This document shows positions 21,958 through 34,700 of a DNA stretch of 64,000 bases, piece by piece. The notes beneath the pieces are model-generated. The model was not told the origin of the DNA. It saw only the letters and a list, made by a program, of their open reading frames with translations, and ran no database searches. This DNA is from Apostichopus japonicus (Eukaryota > Echinodermata > Holothuroidea > Aspidochirotida > Stichopodidae). The stretch covers positions 28,876,984 to 28,940,983 of the forward strand of contig NC_092564.1 of NCBI RefSeq assembly GCF_037975245.1, read 5' to 3'. The translations under genes and the position numbers were made by a program. Position 1 is the first letter of the stretch, and each line of letters opens with the position of its first letter.

Positions 21958-23794
21958 CAGGGTTCGTACGGGTGCTTGAAAACCTTGAAAATGCTTGAAT
22001 TTGATTGGTCAGTTTTCAAGGCCTTGAAAGTACTTGATTTCTTATATTTTTGGAAAATGTCATTGAAAAGTGCTTGAAATTTAACATGCTTAATGCAAAA
22101 CATATTTTGTATGTAATTGTTACACAATAATTACCGTGGAATAGTCAAATTGTGACAAACAAAAAACTTAAAAGAATGTCTTAGTTGTCTAAAAAATTAC
22201 GTACGAGGGAGGGTCGCGCACAATCACCGCAATCTTCTCGCACAGTCACTGGCAAATTACGGCCTCCACTAAGCAATTTCAGTACCAGCGACAATAACCA
22301 AAAATCCCCACAAATCTCCGACCACATGGTAGCCTAACTTCACACTGAGTCAACATGGAAATCTAACCTAGCCATCTGTTTATTCGCTCAGTTGTGTCGC
22401 AAATAAAGAATAAAAATATCCATGAAAAACTTCAATCTTCGACCACATTTTAGCCTAACAATCACACTAAGTCAATGGGAAATGTAGCCTAACCATCGGT
22501 TGGTTTGCCCCCCAAATAAACTTTGCGTAGCTTTGGTTACACACTTTCCTTGCTGCTATCGTCGCGCGCATGGTAGCCGAACACCACACATAGTCAACGG
22601 GAAAATCTAGCCTAAGCATCTCTTAATTTGCTGAAATTGTGACGCAGTTAGCTAGAACTAAAATATCCGTGAAATACTGCAACCTTCGACCAAATGTTAG
22701 CCTAACAGCCACACTAAGTCAATGGGAAATGTAGACAACCATCGGTTTGCCAAAAAAAAAAATGCCTAGCTTTGTTTACCATTTCAATTAACTGAAAATG
22801 TCTTAAAGAGGGAATGTTGTATTTTACGTACACCGTTGCTGTATCGATGGATTGAAGGTTTTAACTTCGATTTCTTTTCAGCAGTATATAATGGTCTCGT
22901 ATTTGGTGGTGATTTCATCCACACATGTTGTTTTCTATGTGTTTCTACAAGTTTTCTATTTCAGTTGATGGGTTGTTGGTTTTTCGTTATATATTTGGTG
23001 TCTTGACGTTATTTGCTAAACGATCGCAAATTTTTGCGATTAAAATTTCAATGAATTTGCTTTAAGGTCGCAGCACAAGGAAGAGGGTAATTGTGCTTAC
23101 TTTATCCTATTAAATGCTTACAACCATTTCCTTAAACAGCATGTTGAATTTTAGAAAAGAGCACCCCTAAACCTTAACAAAAAAAACCCTCGTAAATTCA
23201 TTAAGAGGGTCGTTTTTAACTTTTCATTTTCCAAAATTGCCCCCAAAGCCAAATCTATAATTTCTACCCTGGTTGTAACAACAGTCGATCAGACACGGAC
23301 AGTCTATAGGCCGAGTGAAATTGCATTGCTGGACGTACGCATGTGAGCTGTACAGTAGTAAACAATCTAAATCCTACCTACCTGAACGATAAATTATTTA
23401 TCATTGTAGTTGGTAGGATTTATATTGTATATCATAAACAATACTGTTTGTATGCGGCGTGTAGCGTCGTTACAATTCGGATATATCACGTAAACACATG
23501 CATGCTGTGAACAATTTTGGTGGAAAATTTGGAAGGACTACCAAGTTTTTTTCAGGACTACCAAAATCTTTTAAAATCTTTGAAACTGGTAGTCCCACGG
23601 ACAACCTTCTCAAATACCTGAAAATCCAACACTGATCATGTCTTTATAAACCCAGCGTACACATTGCATTAGATATGTTTTATGCCTCTGTCTCACAGAA
23701 TGTCTATTGTTAATGATAAGCATGTGCTTGAAAACATAAATTTGGTGCTTGAAAAGTGCTTGAATTTTGCTGTGAAAAAAGTGTACGAACCCTG
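21958..23794. mobile_element. hAT-like element with CAGGGTTCGTAC ends
   Basis: About 1.84 kb with inverted ends CAGGGTTCGTAC and subterminal clusters of GTGCTTGAAA. CACACA flanks both sides, so an exact duplication cannot be read. CAGGGTTCGTAC termini with CTTGAA-rich subtermini are, from memory, common in animal hAT MITEs. The interior (about 22260-22760) has four degenerate ~130-bp units with CACACTAAGTCAATGGGAAA. No transposase frame. Confidence 0.65.
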
Positions 23795-24214
23795 CACACA
23801 TTAAGACACAAAATAACAAATAAAGACAGTGCACCATGGACAAAGATTTGTTTTGACTGTATTTCTGCAATGTAAAAATGACAGTGATGACGTCATAACT
23901 AACCGAGTAATCGCAGTATAAATCAGGAGAAGGGCTGTGAGATTAATCCACTACAAAAGAAAAAGTCGACTATCAGCACTAATGTATACCTAGATATAAC
24001 ATGCTCACGATATGTATGGTCTTGTTACTTTTATTGCAATAATGTATGATGACACATACAGTATAAGATATGCATGGACATTACAGATTGGTGAAGGAAG
24101 ATGATTGAATGAGAAGTATATTTGATCCCAACATAAAACGATACTATCTTCCCATTTATATGTAAATTATTTGCATGCTAATTCTTTTGCCCTTCCATAA
24201 GGAAGATGGAGCTT

Positions 24215-24570
24215 GTGTGGATGTGTATGATGCCATATGTGTGTGTGTGTGTGTATGATGCCATATGTGTGTGTGTATGATGCCTTGTGTGGATGTGTAT
24301 GATGCCATATGTGTGTGTGTGTGTGTATGATGCCATATGTGTGTGTGTATGATGCCTTGTGTGGATGTGTATGATGCCATATGTGTGTGTGTGTGTGTAT
24401 GATGCCATATGTGTGTGTGTATGATGCCTTGTGTGGATGTGTATGATGCCATATGTGTGTGTGTGTGTGTATGATGCCATATGTGTGTGTGTATGATGCC
24501 TTGTGTGGATGTGTATGATGCCATATGTGTGTGTGTATGATGCCTTGTGTGTGTGTGTGTGATGCCTTGG
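24215..24570. repeat. GT-rich compound minisatellite
   Basis: Four to five copies of a ~72-bp unit built from TGTGTGTGTGTATGATGCCA and CTTGTGTGGATGTGTATGAT. The long His/Thr-rich - strand ORFs here are artefacts. Confidence 0.9.
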
Positions 24571-24629
24571 CTGTAAAAACTGTAATTACAAAGAATATGG
24601 TGGATGAACTTCATACTGGTATGCAGGTC

Positions 24630-25560
24630 AAGTGCAAGAAACATTATCCTTTGTGAGGGTTAAAAGTTGTGTGAGATCAACAGAGCTCCAAACACTGCAA
24701 AAATGATACCTGAGAAGAATGCTTGGATGAAGTTCATAGTTTGTGTGTAGTCCCTCCCTGGATGAGCACAAGATCTCTATTGAAATTGGTGGAGGTACTG
24801 TAACTTGCTCACTTGAGGTCATTAGGGGTCAACGACTGAAGACTTTGTAAACACTTTAACTCATTAAGTCAGGTTTACATCCACAATAAGGAGGACAAAA
24901 ATCCTATGGATGCAATTGATGAACTTCATATTTGATACAGTGTGTATTGTAGATGCACCTTTAGTGAGTAAAAACAGTATACAGTTTTCTGTAGTTCTAA
25001 GTAAAGTTTATGAGAGGTCAACAGAGGGCCAAACTCTGTAAACCTTGTTAACCGATTATAAATCAAATGGAAAAACTTGAATTAACCTAATGTTATATAT
25101 GTAGATCCACATTAGTGAGTGCAACAATCATATTGTTTTCTGTGAAGGTTAGACATTTTAAGGTCAAGGGAAGTCAAAATCTGAAACCTTGTCAACACAC
25201 AAACTCCTAAAGTAAAGCATAAATAAACTTTATAGTTGATATGTTAGGTCCCTGTTTGTGCAAATTCCTTGCTGATTACTTCAAGCGCCAAATGGTTGGC
25301 TCCTGAAAATCATGTGTGCTGAATTTGCTGATGTTTTTGGAGGTCAAAGGTCAACAGAGGTCAAGGTCTGAAACTTTCAATCATGGCAAAGTAAAGCTCT
25401 TATACTTCTGGTTCCACCTTATACATAAACAGAGTTTATTTCTGTGGTCAAATTTCATGTACAGTAATATCTCCAGCTCTAGGTCAAAGTCTGAGAACCT
25501 AATATCAAGAACTCCTAAGTTAAAAGCTGCATTGCCCTTCTGAATGTGGTTTGTGGATTC
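24630..25560 (+). repeat. AGGTCA-type dispersed repeat cluster
   Basis: Four to five diverged units of the same family as at 10150. It contains a perfect direct repeat of two hexamers, AGGTCAAAGGTCA (25341-25353), followed by another AGGTCA four bases later. Confidence 0.65.
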
Positions 25561-26600
25561 ACCACAAGAACCTTCTGTCAGAATTGAAGCAATTTGTTAC
25601 CTCTCTGCAATTACTCAGGAGGGATCTTATAGTAGATCAGTGATGTAGGTACAATAACAATACATAATGTAGCCATACGATACAAAGTCACATGAGAAGA
25701 AGAAGAAGGTAGTAAGTGGTAGGAAGTAAGGATTTTATTTTCTGAATATGGGCCACATGCTGAGATTGATATCTCCTGACTTTTAGCATGTCTCTTGCTT
25801 AGAACTGCATCAATGGGATCTGACTGACTTGCAAGGGTGGCCTGTGAGAAGTTTTGGCTGCAGCTTTGGAGCAATGTTGTTGATCTTGCAAAGGCATGAG
25901 CACACTACATTTATGAATTTTGTAGAAACACAACAGACTCCGAACAACTTAATGAACTCATTTGAAGACATAGCCTGTAGCAATATACTTTGAGAAATAC
26001 AACAATTTATGTATTCCTTTGAGTAAATTTGTCATCAAAGAAAGTAAACATATCTGTGTGAGTTCAGAATTAAGTAGATTCCAGAAGTTGTCATGCTTGT
26101 GTATCTCTTTTGGATGTTAGGAAAAAACTAGTTGTGTTGCAAACTGTGCCAAAAAACAGAGATCTATGGCATGTCAATGGAAGTGTATGAAAGCTGGATG
26201 CATTGATAGTAGTGTATATTGTCATTGCCAGTGCAGTCTAATCTTCTGTAAAGGTATTGAATAGGAAAGTACTAGAGGTTGAGCCATTCAGTATGCTGAG
26301 TGCTTTGACATTTAGGTTTATTTTTTAATTTGCTTAGCTTTGTGTGGTCCTTGTTTTGTTTGTAATTCTTTGAATTTCTAGTAAAGGCTATGTGATCACT
26401 AATTTTAAATATTTGTATATTGCTAAATTGATGGCATTTGGCAATTTGGTTGCTAAAAACCTTGTAAACAAGCTTACTGAACATCTGTAGCATTGATTAA
26501 TGTCATGTAGTTTGGTGGTAGGTGTGCAGTAATGAGTGCTACACTTGAGTAATTTTGTTAGAGGCCAAGGTTTCATTGAAGTCAATTGGAGGCAAAATCT
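25560..26600. other. No gene recognised
   Basis: AT-rich sequence between repeat clusters. No exon recognised. Confidence 0.4.
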
Positions 26601-26621
26601 GAAAACCTTACAAACAATTCA

Positions 26622-27388
26622 GCGCATTAATTCTTGCTAGTTGATGAATCATGTACTTGGTATTTAGGTGCTTATGATACTTATAAACAAGTCATCACAT
26701 TAATTCTTGCTAGTTGATGAATCATGTACTTGGTATTTAGGTGCTTATGATACTTATAAACAAGTCATCACATTAATTCTTGCTAGTTGATGAATCATGT
26801 ACTTGGTATTTAGGTGCTTATGATACTTATAAACAAGTCATCACATTAATTCTTGCTAGTTGATGAATCATGTACTTGGTATTTAGGTGCTTATGATACT
26901 TATAAACAAGTCATCACATTAATTCTTGCTAGTTGATGAATCATGTACTTGGTATTTAGGTGCTTATGATACTTATAAACAAGTCATCACATTAATTCTG
27001 GCTTTCATGAATCATGTACTTGGTATTTAGGTGCTTATGATACTTATAAACAAGTCATCACATTAATTCTGGCTTTCATGAATCATGTACTTGGTATTTA
27101 GGTGCTTATGATACTTATAAACAAGTCATCACATTAATTCTGGCTAGTTGATGAATCATGTACTTGGTATTTAGGTGCTTATGATACTTATAAACAAGTC
27201 ATCACATTAATTCTGGCTAGTTGATGAATCATGTACTTGGTATTTAGGTGCTTATGATACTTATAAACAAGTCATCACATTAATTCTGGCTTTCATGAAT
27301 CATGTACTTGGTATTTAGGTGCTTATGATACTTATAAACAAGTCATCACATTAATTCTGGCTTTCATGAATCATGTACTTGGTATGTA
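26622..27388. repeat. 73-bp tandem repeat (about ten copies)
   Basis: Highly uniform head-to-tail units with ATGAATCATGTACTTGGTAT and GTGCTTATGATACTTATAAA. Two length variants of 73 and about 68 bp (CTAGTTG present or replaced by TTC) alternate in blocks. The unit matches the 'ttgatgaa...cttggta...aggtgc' segment of the surrounding dispersed repeat, so the array probably expanded from it. Confidence 0.9.
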
Positions 27389-27399
27389 TAGGTGCCACT

Positions 27400-27930
27400 G
27401 AGTGTTGCTTTTGTCATTTTGGAGGGTCAAAGGTCAGTTGTTGGGGCAGTAGATGTAAAAATCTTAAAAATGGATAACTCCCAAAGGAAAAGTGTAATGA
27501 ACTTCATATATATATGATATGTGTTTCCACCAGACTCAGTGCAAAACCCTAATGGTCTCTGAAGAGGTCAATGGCAGGTGAGGTCAATGGATTTTAAAGT
27601 GTGAAATCTTTGTAAAGATGGTTACTCCAAAAGTAAAGGTCAATGAACCTTGTACTCAAATGTACATTCACCATAGTGAGTACTAGAACTTTGAAGAGGT
27701 CAAGAGTCAATTAAGTTCAGTGTCTAGGTCATAAGTAAGAAAATTTTATAAACAAGATAACTCCAAAAGTAAAGCTGCAATGAATCTCATACATGGTATA
27801 ATTTAGTGCCCCATGGTGAGTTTTCAGTTGCTGTAATTTTCTTATGGTGAGTATAGTTTGGTCAAGATCAGTTTGTGACAGGCTCAAAGTACACATTACA
27901 GTACTTCTGAAATAACTTGAAGAATACACA
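27400..27930 (+). repeat. AGGTCA-type dispersed repeat cluster
   Basis: Diverged units with GGGTCAAAGGTCAGTTG, AACTCCAAAAGTAAAG and GAAGAGGTCAA, in the same orientation as the other clusters and directly after the 73-bp array. Confidence 0.6.
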
Positions 27931-28606
27931 CAGTCACTAAGAAGATGAAATCTGTATTCGAAAGTTAATACTCTCCAGTTGGGTGATTTTGAAAGGTGTT
28001 ATTGTCCCTTGTCAGTGGTCACACTCTTAGCATCAAGGGGTCAAGAACTGATCTCAAATGTTGTCAAAATTGGCCTTATTCTCTGTGATATATGTACAGT
28101 AGATGGCTATAGGTAAATTTGGCAAAATATTCCACATGGAATAAACAATGCTATAACTTTCATCCATTAATAACAATTGTTAAAGAGGTTGGTGGCAGAG
28201 ATGAATTGTCAGCTCAATAAGGTAATTGTACATGTGTTTGTACAGCTTCTACGTTATTGTGTTCCAATTAGGATGATTGTTCTTTCTGGATATTGAAAGT
28301 TTTTGGCATGAAAATTGTATATATAGTCTTAAGTGTTTGATGTCCACAAGTGAGTATTACAGAGATGTAAAGGTCTAGGTACTGTAGGTGGAAATCTCTG
28401 ATCTTCTATTTCTCACTTAATTCTTGGATCCATTTAAGTAAACTTGCTCTACATCAGTGAGGTAGTTGAGTGGGTAGATTATAGAGAGTAATGACAAAGC
28501 CTTCAGACTTTCTGGTTAGACAGTTGTGGAATATCAGTTATTTCCCTCAGTTGGTTTCAATGATTAAGACTTTATTAACCGTACATTTGTCTCTTTACCA
28601 ATACAG

Positions 28607-28788
28607 ATTCCTTATCTGAGTGCTCTCGGTTCACTAACAGAAATGGATTATGTTGGGAAAGCTATATTATCCAATAAAGTCAAAGGTGTAACAAAGGAAC
28701 TTGGATTCTCCGATGATCAGTCCGAGGAAAAGCCAGCGTATGATCCTGAAAAGGAGAAGGAAGAAGAGAGAAGGAAAGCAGAAGAAAA
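28607..28788 (+). CDS. CPLX: Complexin exon with start codon
   Basis: Acceptor CAATACAG, 36 nt of probable 5' UTR, then 48 codons plus two bases before donor GTAAGT. Encodes the N-terminal segment and accessory helix. A further upstream 5' UTR exon is implied by the acceptor but was not found. Confidence 0.85.
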
Positions 28789-31700
28789 GTAAGTCAAAGT
28801 ACAAAGAGTTCTTAGACTGCACATATTGTGTTTGGTATGAAATGTGAGTCCAACCAATCCCTTATTTGCATAATACTCTGTCAGTTGTTTTATTAAAATT
28901 ATGGACATAATTTTCTGCCCTCATTAGAGTAAGAATATAATATTTGAATGCTTATTTATGGACTGGTGTTGACATATTCTTCCATTAGCCTAGAAGATAA
29001 GAGTATTTATGGTTAATATATATATTACTGTAGGGTTCACTTATATAGTAGGCTAGGAAGCCTATGTACAACTAACAGCATGGAACACTCAGGGAAATAT
29101 TTAAAAGTTTAAACAAATTTGTCATTGAGTTTATTCTCTTTGCCTTTTCTCCACCAGCACTTGGAACAATAATCATTAAACGTGATTTCGTATAAGAAAG
29201 TCGGATCTGAGTCAGTGCTTGCGATTGAATCAAAATATTATTATGGGATGTTATATGAAGGCTGATCATTGTGGAATTGAAGCACACCCTATACATGTAT
29301 TATTATTATTTAAATATTACCAAAAGGAACAATCACAAGTGACAGAACAGACTTCAAATTAACTTCAATTTGTAAAACATGCTGCCCAGGTAAAGATAAT
29401 TGTTACAGTATATGTTGTGGCTTTAAAGGTGAATATTTTGTTACATTTCGAGCATGAACATCAGTTTCTACTCCCACAGCAAAACTGGGGTTGATTGTTT
29501 GTGAGTTTATTACCATGCACATCTTTAGGTGTGTACCATAAATAGCAGTAATTTTCCATTCTAGAAAATTTCTTAGTTTTAACACAATGTAAAAAAGCAA
29601 GTACTTCACTGCTAATGTGATGGGATTTCATGCTGGCAAGCTGTTCAGTTAAATGTAGAGGACCTTATTGGTGAGTGATGTAAACTCTGCTACTATTGTA
29701 GCAATTATAAATCATTTATGTGTATTACAAAAGTTAGTATGCTCAAGCCTGAAAAAGCTCCTTTTTAGGCTTTGTGCATGCCCGAATGACAAAATGTTTG
29801 AAACCATCCCTCCCATATAAAATCAGACTTTCAATGTTTATATCATGAATACTACTTTACAAGGTAAAACGTGAAAAGTCCAGAGGTTTGTAAACAGTGT
29901 GTTGCAAACTCCTATACTGTACTGTAAAGCTGTGTTCAAGCTTTGTCTGTGTGTGCCTGTGATGACATCATAACGGCAGCATTACCAACAGTTTGGGAAG
30001 AGATCTGCAACTCTATGGATTTGCTGACTTGTTTTATTCTGAATACCACTGTATACCACTTTGAACAAAGTCCTGTAAACCAGGCAGTTTCATAGTAAGC
30101 AGACTTAGAATAGTGTTTTGTGAAGCTTGTAGTACTATACTTTAGATGGTTTAACAAATTAAAGATTCATATTAAAAAAATCTTCCTTCCTACTGTAACT
30201 CCAACCTGACCATTCCTTGCAGAAGGCAATTTAGGAATATGCTGATGATGTGTGTGTGTGTGTGCTTGTGTGGGTACGTGGGAGTTCAATGTATGATGCA
30301 TTCTCTCGTAAACAAGACCAAAACTCAAAAGAACATTATGGATTAAATTCATACCTGTCAGTGAATGTATACAAGAACCCTATCTTTTTTTTTAGAGGTC
30401 AGTGGTCCTCTAAGGTCACCAGAGGTAAAATCTGAAAGAAGTAGGTAATCCAAGGAGTTACAGATCTCATCCCAAAGTTTGGGTACATGACCAGTATGGT
30501 GATATTGCTGTGGAGGTCCATCCATCATCATACACTCACCAAGTTTGAACTCACTGACCTCATGACCTTTGACATTTAACATTGTAGGTTTGGTGAATAG
30601 AACACCAGCTTTAGGCAAGTAAATCTCCCCTTCCTGCAGACCATACCACTATTTGTGTTTAAGTTTAGTACCTCCAAAGTTAAGTAGGGTGATACCAATT
30701 CATCTATGTAATAGATTAACTAAACGACTGGCATATATTCTACACTCTAAAAGGTCACTTGTATATATACTCAATAAGATATATCTACCCCGAGGTCACC
30801 TTTGTTATATCAGATATACACGAACCACCGAATAGAAGAGAAGTATAATCTCACCTACACGTATTGAATGTGTTTTATTATTTTGTCTATACCCTGTACG
30901 GAAGCGGGATCACGACAAAAAGTGGCGACGAGGATGGGATTTTCTACAGGAAATATTTTTCTTCAACTTCTATATCTTTCATTATTACTTATGGCTTTAT
31001 TTGGGAAGCTAGAGGAGTTTCACGAAGGAAGGGAAGAATGGATCCAGTATGTTGAGCGCCTTGAACATTTCTTCGCAGCTAACAGTATTGCGGATGAAGT
31101 AAAGAAACGTTCCATCTTTCTCAGTATTGTGGGACCCGATTCCTATAAATTGTTAAGGAATTTAGTTTCCCCGGAAAAACCAGGTGAAAAAACATTCACA
31201 GAGTTGGTTGAAATTATGACCAAACACCAAAGCCCCGCCCCATCTGAGACAGTTCAACGTTGTCAGTTCAACAGCCGATTTCGAAAATCCGGTGAGTCAA
31301 TCGCTACCTTCGTTTCTGAACTGAAGTCGTTATCAGAATTCTGTAATTATGGTAACACTCTTAATGATATGCTTAGAGACCGATTAGTTTGTGGGATTAA
31401 CGATGATAGAATCCAACGTAATTTGTTGGCTCAACCTAAATTCACTTTTACTAAAGCTCTAGAAATAGCCACTAGCCAAGAAACGGCAGCCCGGAACGCG
31501 CAACACCTGAAAGAGGCCTTTCAACAGCCCCTGGCGACACCTCTGACCCAAGAGTCGGTCATGCACATCCCCAAAGGTCACAAAGGTCAGAAAGTTACCG
31601 TGCAGTCCGAGAAATATCGCAATCGAAAGGAGTGGTCGTCAAAACAAAAGTGTTATCGCTGTGGAAACAATAATCACGAGCAGAAGGATTGCTGGTTCAA

Positions 31701-34700
31701 AGATAAGGACTGTCATAATTGTGGAAAGAGAGGACATATTGCCAAAGTTTGTAGGAGTAAGATATCTAAAGTGAAGCAGGTCAATGAAGACACTGGACAA
31801 GCTAACGATAAATTATTTTATCTATTCAACGTAAATGACGGTAGAGCACCATTAGCGGTGGACATAAAGATTGATGGACAGAGTGTAAAGATGGAAGTGG
31901 ATACAGGAGCTTCTATGTCGATTGTTTCAGAGGAAACTTTCAAGGCTAATTGGAAGAACAAAAAGTGCCACAAAAAAGATATTGTTCTTCGTACGTATAC
32001 CGGAGCCACGGTAGAAATTTTAGGTGAAACTGAAGTGACCATCGAATATCAGCGACAAAAATGCAAGTTGCGGTTAATCGTTATTCGTGGTGAGGGAGCA
32101 AGTCTTCTTGGTCGCGACTGGCTTCAGAAAATTCGGCTGGACTGGAACAGTTTCTACGTCAATAACGTGACCAGGGAACGACTGTCAGATTTGCTGAAAG
32201 CCCATAGTGAATTATTTAAAGAGGGACTAGGTTTGTTAAAGGGAACCACAGCCAAAATCTATGTTGACTCACAGGTCAATCCAAAGTTTCACAAACCGCG
32301 ATCAGTTCCATACGCAATGAAGAACAAAGTGGAAGCTGAACTGGACAGGTTGCAAATTGAGGGCATAATAACGCCAATTCAGTTCGCAGATTGGGCCGCG
32401 CCAATAGTACCCATCCTTAAAGCGGATAAGTCATCTATTCGGATTTGTGGTGACTATAAGGTTACTGTTAACAAAGCGTCTAAATTGGATCAATATCCAA
32501 TTCCTAAGATCGAAGATCTCTTCGCGACACTGGCTGGCGGAAAGACTTTTTCGAAACTGGACATGAGCCAGGCCTACCAGCAGTTGAAACTGGATGAAGA
32601 TTCCAAACAATATGTGGTCATCAACACCCACAAGGGACTCTTCCAGTATAATCGCCTTCCATTTGGCATATCATCGGCCCCCGGGATATTCCAACGCGCC
32701 ATCGAAGGTATTTTACAGGGAATACCCAATGTAGTGGTATACCTGGATGACATCCTCATAACGGGTGCAACTGAGGAACACTTGATGATCCTTGACGAAG
32801 TCCTCAGTAAGCTAGAAGATGCTGGTCTCCGGCTCAGAAAAGAGAAATGTTTATTCATGACGCCATCTGTACAATACCTAGGCCACATGATTGACGAGAA
32901 AGGTCTTCACCCCATGCCAGAAAAGGTAAAAGCAATCAAGGAAGCACCGGCACCACGTAACGTGACAGAGCTAAAATCGTATTTGGGTCTTCTTACTTAC
33001 TACGGGAAGTTCCTACCGGCACTGTCGACAACTTTGGCTCCACTATACGATTTGTTGAGGAAGGACACTCAATGGAGATAGACTCAAACGGAAAAGTCTG
33101 CCTTTGAGAACTCTAAAGACTTACTCATGTCTTCACAAGTATTGTGTCATTATGATCCTACAAAAGAATTAATATTGTCATGTGATGCATCCCCCTATGG
33201 AATTGGCGCTGTGTTAGCACACAAAATGGAAGACGGCTCAGAGCAACCGATTGGGTTTGCTTCGCGCACATTGTCAAGCGCAGAAAAGAATTATGCGCAA
33301 ATTGAAAAAGAGGGTTTAGCATGTGTGTTTGGTGTAACGAAATTTCATTCGTATCTTTATGGGCGACATTTTACGCTGTTCACAGATCACAAGCCGCTGC
33401 TTGGTTTGTTCAATGAGGGCCGCACAATACCGCCGCAGGCATCCGCGCGCATTCAGCGTTGGGCTCTCACTCTTGCTATGTATGAATACAATCTCAAATT
33501 CAAACCAACAGATGCACATGCTAATGCCGACGCAATGAGTCGACTTGCATTGCCAGAAACTATTAAGAGTAATCCAGTACCCCCAGAGATAGTACTTGCA
33601 CTGAATATTCTTGATCAATGCCCAGTAACATCAAGTCAAGTACGCAAAAGTACTCGACGTGATCCAACATTATCTAAAATATTGGGTTATGTAAAATGTG
33701 TTTGGCCAGAGCAACGTAATGAGGCCTTGAAACCGTATTACCAAAGACGTAATGAATTGTCCGTAGAGGATGGATGTTTGCTCTGGGGCAACAGATTGAT
33801 AATCCCTCCTCTGCTCCGTAAACCAATATTGGAAGAACTACATGATTGTCATGTGGGAGGGTCACGCATGAAAAGTTTTGCCCGTGGATTTGTTTGGTGG
33901 CCTAACTTGGATAGTGAAATTGAAAAGTTAGTGAAAGAATGCCCGGTCTGTCAAGAAAGCAGACCTAATCCCCCTAAAGCACCATTACATTCATGGCCAC
34001 AACCCAGTCGACCATGGTCCCGAATTCATATAGATTTTGCTGGACCGTTCATGGGACACATGTTGTTGGTTATAGTTGATGCTTACTCAAAATGGATCGA
34101 AGTTCATGTAATGAATAACTCCACTACCAAATCCACCATACAAAATTTGCGTAAAACTTTTTCACAATTGGGAGTACCTGAAATGATAGTTAGTGATAAT
34201 GGATCATGTTTCACAAGCTCAGAGTTTAAAACGTTTTGTGAAATGAGTGGCATTCGACATGTAACTACTGCCCCATATCACCCGGCATCAAATGGACTGG
34301 CTGAACGAGCAGTCCAAACTGTCAAACAAGGGGTAAAGAGAATGAGAGATGGAAATTTACAGGACAAAGTCTCACGATTTCTCTTCAAATACAGAATAAC
34401 CCCTCAAACCACGACAGGAGACTCTCCGTCACAATTGTTAATGGGTCGCTCCTTACGTTCTCGTATGGACCTGATCCACCCAAATTTATATCAGAGAGTT
34501 CAGCAAAACAGGAACAGCAAAAGAGGCAACATGACAAGTCGAGTGTCAATCGATCATTTGAGTTAGGTGACAAAGTTTTTGCTAAGAACTTTGCGATCAG
34601 AGGTCAAAAGTGGCTTATTGGTCACATCGTTGAAAAGACTGGACCAATTTCATTTAAGGTTAAGTTAGAAAATGGTAACGTGGTAAGACGACATCAAGAT

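Noticed and set aside
24156-24644. 162-codon His/Thr-rich - strand ORF
   Set aside because: Translation of a GT minisatellite.
26622-27388. Possible CRISPR array (also considered for 52510-52980 and 54560-55008)
   Set aside because: Units are contiguous tandem repeats without unique spacers, and the DNA is clearly animal.
30868-30990. Ty3 gag starting inside the LTR
   Set aside because: The frame is open there by chance; the gag-like sequence begins at ATG 30991, downstream of the LTR and primer-binding site.
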